Under the pieces are notes generated by a model. The model was not told the DNA's origin. It was given only the letters and a program-made list of their open reading frames with translations, and searched no databases. 9,868 nucleotides of DNA from Dysgonamonadaceae bacterium (GTDB lineage: Bacteria > Bacteroidota > Bacteroidia > Bacteroidales > Azobacteroidaceae): contig JAISNS010000089.1 of NCBI GenBank assembly GCA_031276105.1, positions 1 through 9,868 on the forward strand, read 5' to 3'. Below, piece after piece: positions 5,918-9,868 of the stretch. The number at the start of each line of letters is the position of its first letter. Positions within the stretch are counted from its first letter, which is position 1. Both the position numbers and the translations under genes were made by a program.

Positions 5918-7645
5918 ATGAAGAGAAATAGTAGGAAAATACTTTTAGCAGCTATCCTTTTATCCTGTGTTACAGGCGTCTTTGCCGACAGCAATGAAAG
6001 AGGAATTGATCTTTACAGAGCCGGATTGCACAATGCGGCTAAAATTTTCTTTGTGGGACAGACCAATCAATCTGCAACCGAACAGGCAGAAAATTATTAC
6101 TATCTGGGGCAGATCTATTACGATTTACAACAAAAAGATTCGGCTTCTTATTACTATGACAAGTCCGTCGCAACCGATCCGAATTATCCTTTCGGATATA
6201 TCGGTCAAGGTAAAATCCTTCTGGAAGGAGGAAACAAAAAAGAAGCGGAAAATTTATTCAAGAAAGCCAACGATTTCGCCAAGAAAATAGCGAAAAAAGA
6301 TGCTTCGGCACAAACAACTATTGCCGAGGTTTATATCGCAGCCCGGCTGTATCCCGAAGCGGAAGAAGCCTTGGACAAGGCACGGAAGATCAATAAAAAT
6401 TATCCGGGAATTTATGTCGCCGAAGGAGATATGCTGGCGCAAGAGAACAAGATAGGAGAAGCTTGCGCCCGCTACGAAAATGCAACTACTTTTGACCGGA
6501 ATTATAAAGTGGCTTATTTGAAATTAGCCCGCGTATATAAAACGATCAATCAGGCGCAAGCGTCTAATTACCTGAATCAATTAGTGGAAATAGACCCAAA
6601 TTATATTCCTGCTTATGCGGAAATCGGCGATCTCTACGATTTGAGCAGCGTGGACGAAATGAATGTAAACTATACGAAAGCGCTGAACGCTTATGAGAAG
6701 TTTATCTCCATTCCGGGCGTCCCACAACTATACCACGAGCGACACGCCCGGCTGTTGTATTTCACCGAACAATATGAGCAATCCTTACAGGAAATTGGCT
6801 TGTTGTTGAAACAAAAGGCGAACCCGGTTCTATATCGCTTACAGGCTTACAATAACTTCAAATTGGAAAACTATGCCCTGTCGGCAGAACAATTGAAGAA
6901 TTTCTTGCAAACGACTCCCGAAGCGGATCATATTTATCTGGATTATCTGACGTTAGCCCGCTCTTTGGTAAAAGAAAAAGAGTATGAACAGGCCATTACC
7001 TGTTTTACCAAAGCATCGGAACTCAAAAACATCAAACCGGAAGTTTACAAGCAAATTTACAAGGAAACCGCAAGCGCTTACCTCGCCATCGACAATTACC
7101 CGGAAGCAATAAAAATGTATGAAAAGTTTCTGGCAACAGAAGAATCGCCTTCCGCTGTCGATTATTTCGCATTGGGCGAATATAGTTATACTGCTGCTGT
7201 AAAGTATGTTTCTCCCGAATATTTGAACAATAAACAAAAGACGCCGGAAGAACAAGCCATGGATTCCGTGCAATTAAACTTTTACATCGAAAAAGGGAAC
7301 TATGCATTTACGGAAGTGATTCGCCTGCGACCGGAATCTTTTTTGGGTTATTTGTACCGGGCGCGGATTCATTCGGTTTTGGATGCCGTAGAGCAAGCAC
7401 GTACCGAAAAAGTCAAGGGAATAGCCCTGCCTTATTACGAAGAAGCCATAGGAATAATGTTGACTAAAAATGAAGACGGAGCGCGGAATAATGATCTTTT
7501 GGAAGCTTACCGTTATCTCGGATCATACTATTATGTACAAAAAGACAAAGCGAAAGCGGGTGAATATTACAAGAAAATTTTGGAAATCGATCCGGCCAAT
7601 GCGGGCGCCAAAGCCGTACTGGATGATTTGAAAATTAAATATTAA
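5918..7645 (+). CDS. Exported tetratricopeptide-repeat (TPR) protein
   Basis: A 575-residue protein with a signal peptide (basic MKRNSRK, hydrophobic core 8-20, probable cleavage after VFA at 23) and then TPR-type helical repeats along almost its full length. Clear repeat units lie near 59-92, 93-126, 131-163, 164-197, 341-374, 378-410 and 529-562. They show the usual W/Y-x-LG-x-x-Y ... A-x-x-Y/F-x-x-A pattern and the PNY or P-A-N turn after each pair. TPR arrays are protein-binding scaffolds, so it is probably a periplasmic scaffold. It starts 22 bases after the PstS-like gene, implying co-transcription, and is the last gene before an intrinsic terminator. No catalytic domain was seen. Its partner could be the lipoprotein or the enlarged ExbD domains; both are guesses from gene order. 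Confidence 0.88.
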   Translation: MKRNSRKILLAAILLSCVTGVFADSNERGIDLYRAGLHNAAKIFFVGQTNQSATEQAENYYYLGQIYYDLQQKDSASYYYDKSVATDPNYPFGYIGQGKILLEGGNKKEAENLFKKANDFAKKIAKKDASAQTTIAEVYIAARLYPEAEEALDKARKINKNYPGIYVAEGDMLAQENKIGEACARYENATTFDRNYKVAYLKLARVYKTINQAQASNYLNQLVEIDPNYIPAYAEIGDLYDLSSVDEMNVNYTKALNAYEKFISIPGVPQLYHERHARLLYFTEQYEQSLQEIGLLLKQKANPVLYRLQAYNNFKLENYALSAEQLKNFLQTTPEADHIYLDYLTLARSLVKEKEYEQAITCFTKASELKNIKPEVYKQIYKETASAYLAIDNYPEAIKMYEKFLATEESPSAVDYFALGEYSYTAAVKYVSPEYLNNKQKTPEEQAMDSVQLNFYIEKGNYAFTEVIRLRPESFLGYLYRARIHSVLDAVEQARTEKVKGIALPYYEEAIGIMLTKNEDGARNNDLLEAYRYLGSYYYVQKDKAKAGEYYKKILEIDPANAGAKAVLDDLKIKY

Positions 7646-7664
7646 TAAAATTCTATTTACAAAG

Positions 7665-7697
7665 AAGTTACCCTGAAAAAACGAGGGTAGCTTTTTT
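7665..7697 (+). terminator. Intrinsic terminator ending the exbB-TPR operon
   Basis: AAGTTACCCT (7665-7674) pairs with AGGGTAGCTT (7684-7693), a 10-bp stem with one G-U pair and a 9-base loop, followed by a run of T to 7697. It starts 20 bases after the TPR stop codon and closes the transcription unit. It lies just before the next gene, for which I could not find a convincing TAnnTTTG promoter in 7698-7728, so some read-through into that gene is possible. Confidence 0.85.
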
Positions 7698-7728
7698 ATT
7701 TATTATAATCTTTTAAATTTATATCCTT

Positions 7729-9117
7729 ATGAAACACAATTGGTTTCTATTTGTATTTTTCGTTGCGATTACTTTATCATGGAGTTGTAAAAAGGAAGCG
7801 TTAGCTCAATTTATTGAAACTCCTGCGCCGCCTCGACCGGCCGGACAAACAGATGTATTAGGACTTCGTTGCGATCCGCTTCCGACGGTGCGTGTAGCCT
7901 TTATCGGTTTAGGTATGCGGGGGCCTGGCGCCGTAGAACGAATGACTCACATTGACGGCGTAGAAATTGTCGCTCTTTGCGATCTGCTGGAAGAAAATGT
8001 GAAGAAAGTGAATAAAATGCTGGAAAGTAAAGGTTTGCCGAAGGCGAAGGAATTTTACGGCGATGAAGAAATTTGGCGCCAAGCGACGGCTTTGCCCGAC
8101 GTCGATTTGGTATATGTCGCCACCGACTGGAAACACCATGTACCTATCGGCATTCAAGCAATGAAAGACGGGAAACATGTGGCTATTGAGGTGCCTTCGG
8201 CCTTGACGATGGACGATATATGGGCGCTGATCAATACTTCGGAACAAACCCGGAAACATTGTATCCAACTGGAAAATTGCGTTTATGATTTCTTCGAATT
8301 GACCACCCTGAATATGGTACAACAGGGCTTGCTGGGTGAAATAATTCATGGCGAAGGCGCGTATATCCACGGTTTGCAGCCTTATTGGGATCAGTATTGG
8401 AACGATTGGCGGATGGACTATAACCGGACGCACCGGGGCGATGTATATCCCACACACGGGATAGGCCCGGTTTGCATGGCGATGAATATTCACAGGGGCG
8501 ATAAATTGAATTTTCTGGTTTCGGTAGATACGAAAGCCATTGGTAATCCGGCCTTCCTCAAAGAAAAAAGAGGCGAAGAAGTGACGGATTTCCGCAATGG
8601 CGATCATACTTGCACCTTGATTCGTACCGAAAAGGGAAAATCAATCCTGATTGAGCACAATGTTACTTCGCCCCGTCCGTATAGCCGGATGTTCCAACTG
8701 ACCGGAACTGCCGGTTTTGCCAACAAATATCCGGTATCGGGTTACGCCCTGGATCAATCCGAAATTGATCCGGAAGTAGCCGGAGATTATCAGAACCTGA
8801 CCGCTCACTCGTTCCTTCCCCAAGAAGTAAAAGAGGCGTTGATGGAAAAGTATAAACATCCGATTGTTAAAGATATAGAAGAAAAAGCTAAAACGGTTGG
8901 CGGACATGGCGGAATGGATTTTATCATGGACTACCGCCTGATTTATTGCCTCCAAAAGGGTTTACCCTTAGATATGGACGTTTACGATTTAGCCGAATGG
9001 TGTTCGATTATTCCATTGAGCGAGATATCGCTGGATAACAATTCGATGCCGGTTCGGATTCCCGATTTTACGCGCGGCGCCTGGAACCGGTTGGATAAAG
9101 TGACTTTTGCCGAATAA
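7729..9117 (+). CDS. Gfo/Idh/MocA-fold lipoprotein, GH109-like (alpha-N-acetylgalactosaminidase type)
   Basis: Probable NAD-dependent glycosidase of the glycoside hydrolase 109 type, on the Gfo/Idh/MocA oxidoreductase fold, 462 residues. The N-terminus is a lipoprotein-like signal with C20 in SWSCKKE, so it should be membrane-anchored outside the cytoplasm. A Rossmann dinucleotide site follows (VAFIGLGMRGPG, 56-67; G60, G62, G65). The segment IEVPSA (153-158) replaces the 'EKP' lysine motif of ordinary dehydrogenases. VYPTHGIGP (239-247) matches the GH109 Tyr-x-x-His motif, with Y240 and H243. E154 and Y186 plausibly match the other active-site residues known from Elizabethkingia NagA (numbering from memory). 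Known members cleave terminal alpha-GalNAc through an NAD redox cycle. Exact substrate is uncertain because many GH109-like relatives are untested. It is flanked by terminators on both sides, so it is probably its own transcription unit. Confidence 0.85.
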   Translation: MKHNWFLFVFFVAITLSWSCKKEALAQFIETPAPPRPAGQTDVLGLRCDPLPTVRVAFIGLGMRGPGAVERMTHIDGVEIVALCDLLEENVKKVNKMLESKGLPKAKEFYGDEEIWRQATALPDVDLVYVATDWKHHVPIGIQAMKDGKHVAIEVPSALTMDDIWALINTSEQTRKHCIQLENCVYDFFELTTLNMVQQGLLGEIIHGEGAYIHGLQPYWDQYWNDWRMDYNRTHRGDVYPTHGIGPVCMAMNIHRGDKLNFLVSVDTKAIGNPAFLKEKRGEEVTDFRNGDHTCTLIRTEKGKSILIEHNVTSPRPYSRMFQLTGTAGFANKYPVSGYALDQSEIDPEVAGDYQNLTAHSFLPQEVKEALMEKYKHPIVKDIEEKAKTVGGHGGMDFIMDYRLIYCLQKGLPLDMDVYDLAEWCSIIPLSEISLDNNSMPVRIPDFTRGAWNRLDKVTFAE

Positions 9118-9215
9118 GAAAATTGTACAGAAAAGAGATTGCCGGCAGCAAAGCGCTTTTTTCGATGCCTTGTGCCTTTAATTTCAAAATATAGTCTTGG
9201 TGGCGCTACAAAATC

Positions 9216-9252
9216 AACCTCCCGAAAATCACTGATTTTTGGGAGGTTTTTT
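9216..9252 (+). terminator. Strong intrinsic terminator after the GH109-like gene
   Basis: A 15-bp stem, 9216-9230 with 9234-9248, begins AACCTCCC and ends GGGAGGTT, contains one G-U pair and has a 3-base loop. A run of T completes it (9247-9252). It lies about 100 bases after the stop codon and isolates the upstream unit from the promoter region that follows. Confidence 0.9.
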
Positions 9253-9419
9253 ATGTAGATAAACAAATTTTCCGGATATTCTGAGGAATGGAGTTCAGTC
9301 CAAGATAACTGCTTATTCCTGAATTTTGCGTATTTCGGTTTTTTTTATTGACGAAATTCCTTGAATTGAAACAACTATCGAAAAAATTATACATATTCCG
9401 GCGATTATTCCATGATATT
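9253..9419. other. Intergenic spacer before the leader promoter, nothing recognised
   Basis: No gene, RNA or clear regulatory site is visible here. The stretch is AT-rich. I looked for a pair of inverted repeats flanking the downstream promoter, as in the invertible promoters of many Bacteroides capsule loci, and did not see one inside the window. Confidence 0.4.
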
Positions 9420-9451
9420 TTTGTGTAATAAAAAAATTTATCCTATCTTTG
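9420..9451 (+). promoter_or_regulatory. Bacteroides-type promoter for the UpxY-family operon leader
   Basis: TTTG at 9420-9423 (within TTTTTG) and TATCTTTG at 9444-9451 match the -33 and -7 elements of the Bacteroides consensus, 20 bases apart. Transcription would begin near 9457-9460, giving a leader of about 305 bases before the antiterminator start codon. A short perfect palindrome, TTGCGCCGCAA (9449-9459), overlaps the end of the -7 box and the presumed start site. This is the best promoter match in the window. Confidence 0.75.
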
Positions 9452-9521
9452 CGCCGCAATTAATAATGAATAGATAAATAATGACATCAATCTCAGAAAG
9501 TTTTTTCGATTTTAATCTTTT

Positions 9522-9544
9522 TAACTTCCAAAGTTTGGAAGTTA
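9522..9544. repeat. Near-perfect 23-base palindrome in the leader
   Basis: TAACTTCCAAA and TTTGGAAGTTA are exact reverse complements around a single central G. As RNA it gives a 9-bp stem with a 5-base loop; as DNA it has the symmetry of a dimeric protein site. It lies about 65 bases after the presumed transcription start. Confidence 0.6.
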
Positions 9545-9640
9545 GCTCTATTTTATTAGAGAGAGAGTCAGGTCTATTCCTTAGTTTAAAATGCGCGCAC
9601 ACACGCGCGAAATATAATACTTTATTTTTAAATAAGCAAG

Positions 9641-9670
9641 AAAAGCTATCTGTCAATTCAGGTAGTTTTT
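9641..9670 (+). terminator. Terminator-like hairpin 1 in the leader
   Basis: AAAAGCTATCTG (9641-9652) and CAGGTAGTTTTT (9659-9670) can form a 12-bp stem with two G-U pairs and a 6-base loop. Equivalently, GCTATCTG/CAGGTAGT forms an 8-bp stem followed by a T run. It is weaker than the terminator 20 bases downstream and may work as a pause site or first attenuator. Confidence 0.5.
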
Positions 9671-9689
9671 GCCCGTTTAAAAGGACTTT

Positions 9690-9734
9690 GCTCCGCTGAA
9701 TTTTCTGTTTAAGAAAATTCGGCGGGGCTTTTTT
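9690..9734 (+). terminator. Strong intrinsic terminator (attenuator) just before the antiterminator gene
   Basis: GCTCCGCTGAATTTTCT (9690-9706) and AGAAAATTCGGCGGGGC (9712-9728) form a 17-bp stem with two G-U pairs and a 5-base loop, followed by six T (9729-9734). It ends only 29 bases before the UpxY-family start codon, far downstream of the only visible promoter and with no ordinary gene before it. It therefore fits a leader attenuator better than a gene-end terminator. Confidence 0.9.
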
Positions 9735-9763
9735 ATTTACCGGTGACTTTAAAATAAAAAGTC

Positions 9764-9868
9764 ATGAAGCAACGCTTTGTCTATTGGTACGCGGCGAAAG
9801 TTCGCTACCGGACGGAAAAGAAAATCAAGAATTATTTGGAAAAAGAAGGAATCGAACATTACATTCCT
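9764..9868 (+). CDS. UpxY/NusG-family transcription antiterminator, partial (N-terminus only)
   Basis: Thirty-five codons from an ATG at 9764 run off the right edge. They read MKQRFVYWYAAKVRYRTEKK and continue with IKNYLEKEGIEHYIP. This is the start of a NusG N-terminal (NGN) domain: an aromatic strand (YWYAAKV), the R-x-x-EKK helix that follows, and the E-x-x-GIExYIP turn and strand. NusG-paralogues of this kind (UpxY in Bacteroides) are the first genes of capsular or exopolysaccharide operons and keep RNA polymerase transcribing through leader terminators of their own locus. The strong terminator 29 bases upstream and the long leader fit that role and make housekeeping nusG, which normally follows secE near ribosomal-protein genes, unlikely. 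Complete proteins are usually around 170-200 residues, so most of the gene lies outside. Confidence 0.85.
   Translation, partial: MKQRFVYWYAAKVRYRTEKKIKNYLEKEGIEHYIP

Larger units (their letters stand above)
9458..9763 (+). promoter_or_regulatory. Structured 5' leader of an UpxY-type antiterminator gene (attenuator region)
   Basis: Between the promoter and the antiterminator start codon lie about 305 bases with no convincing protein gene but several inverted repeats in order: TAACTTCCAAA/TTTGGAAGTTA (9522-9544), CTCTA/TAGAG (9546-9561), GCGCG/CGCGC (9593-9608), a terminator-like hairpin (9641-9670), a strong terminator (9690-9734) and a small hairpin over the start codon (9744-9764). UpxY proteins are established antiterminators acting in the leaders of Bacteroides capsule operons. 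By analogy this leader is where the encoded protein, or a relative, would load and let polymerase pass the terminators. The structures are seen in the sequence; the mechanism here is inferred. Confidence 0.7.

Noticed and set aside
7909..8607. 232-residue open frame on the - strand
   Set aside because: It lies entirely inside the well-supported GH109-like gene on the other strand and has no recognisable domain or promoter; it is a shadow of the real gene.
9253..9480. Invertible capsule promoter flanked by inverted repeats
   Set aside because: I looked for matching reverse-complement arms around the promoter at 9420-9451 and found none long enough within the window, so phase variation by inversion is not supported here.
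9502..9531. Phenylalanine-rich leader peptide (five Phe among residues 8-16) as an amino-acid attenuator
   Set aside because: The Phe codons come from a T-rich stretch, and the downstream gene is an antiterminator with no link to phenylalanine metabolism.
9481..9699. Ordinary 72-residue protein gene in the leader
   Set aside because: It overlaps every leader hairpin and ends inside the terminator stem, shows no family or localisation signal, and lies wholly within the presumed 5' leader. It is kept only as a possible leader frame in the findings.

Overview
The window looks like chromosomal DNA from a Bacteroidota species, most likely order Bacteroidales. It is AT-rich, start codons are preceded by A-rich stretches instead of strong Shine-Dalgarno sequences, promoters fit the Bacteroides pattern (TAnnTTTG at -7, TTTG at -33), and the proteins are typical of the group: four-helix ExbB, paired long ExbDs, Bacteroidota-type TonB, 'SCKK' lipoproteins and an UpxY-type NusG paralogue. 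All supported genes lie on the + strand.

Positions 1-336 are non-coding and hold a candidate promoter. Positions 337-7645 carry eight closely spaced genes in one direction: exbB, two exbD, two tandem tonB paralogues, a 78-residue membrane protein, a PstS-like lipoprotein and an exported TPR protein. An intrinsic terminator follows at 7665-7697. The first five genes encode a complete TonB energy module: ExbB and ExbD turn the inner-membrane proton gradient into mechanical work, and TonB passes it to outer-membrane TonB-dependent (SusC-type) transporters. The last three products are predicted at the membrane or in the envelope and may be accessories; that link rests on gene order only.

Positions 7729-9117 encode a lipoprotein of the Gfo/Idh/MocA fold closest to glycoside hydrolase family 109 (NAD-dependent alpha-N-acetylgalactosaminidases). 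A 15-bp-stem terminator follows at 9216-9252.

Positions 9253-9763 form the most interesting region. A good Bacteroides promoter (9420-9451) would start a leader RNA of about 300 nt containing several inverted repeats, a weak terminator-like hairpin and then a very strong intrinsic terminator. The first 35 codons of an UpxY/NusG-family antiterminator gene follow and run off the right edge. This arrangement, a terminator inside the leader of a gene for an antiterminator, matches the control region at the head of Bacteroidales capsular or exopolysaccharide loci. The window therefore probably stops at the beginning of a surface-polysaccharide operon.

No tRNA, rRNA, CRISPR array or insertion sequence was seen.
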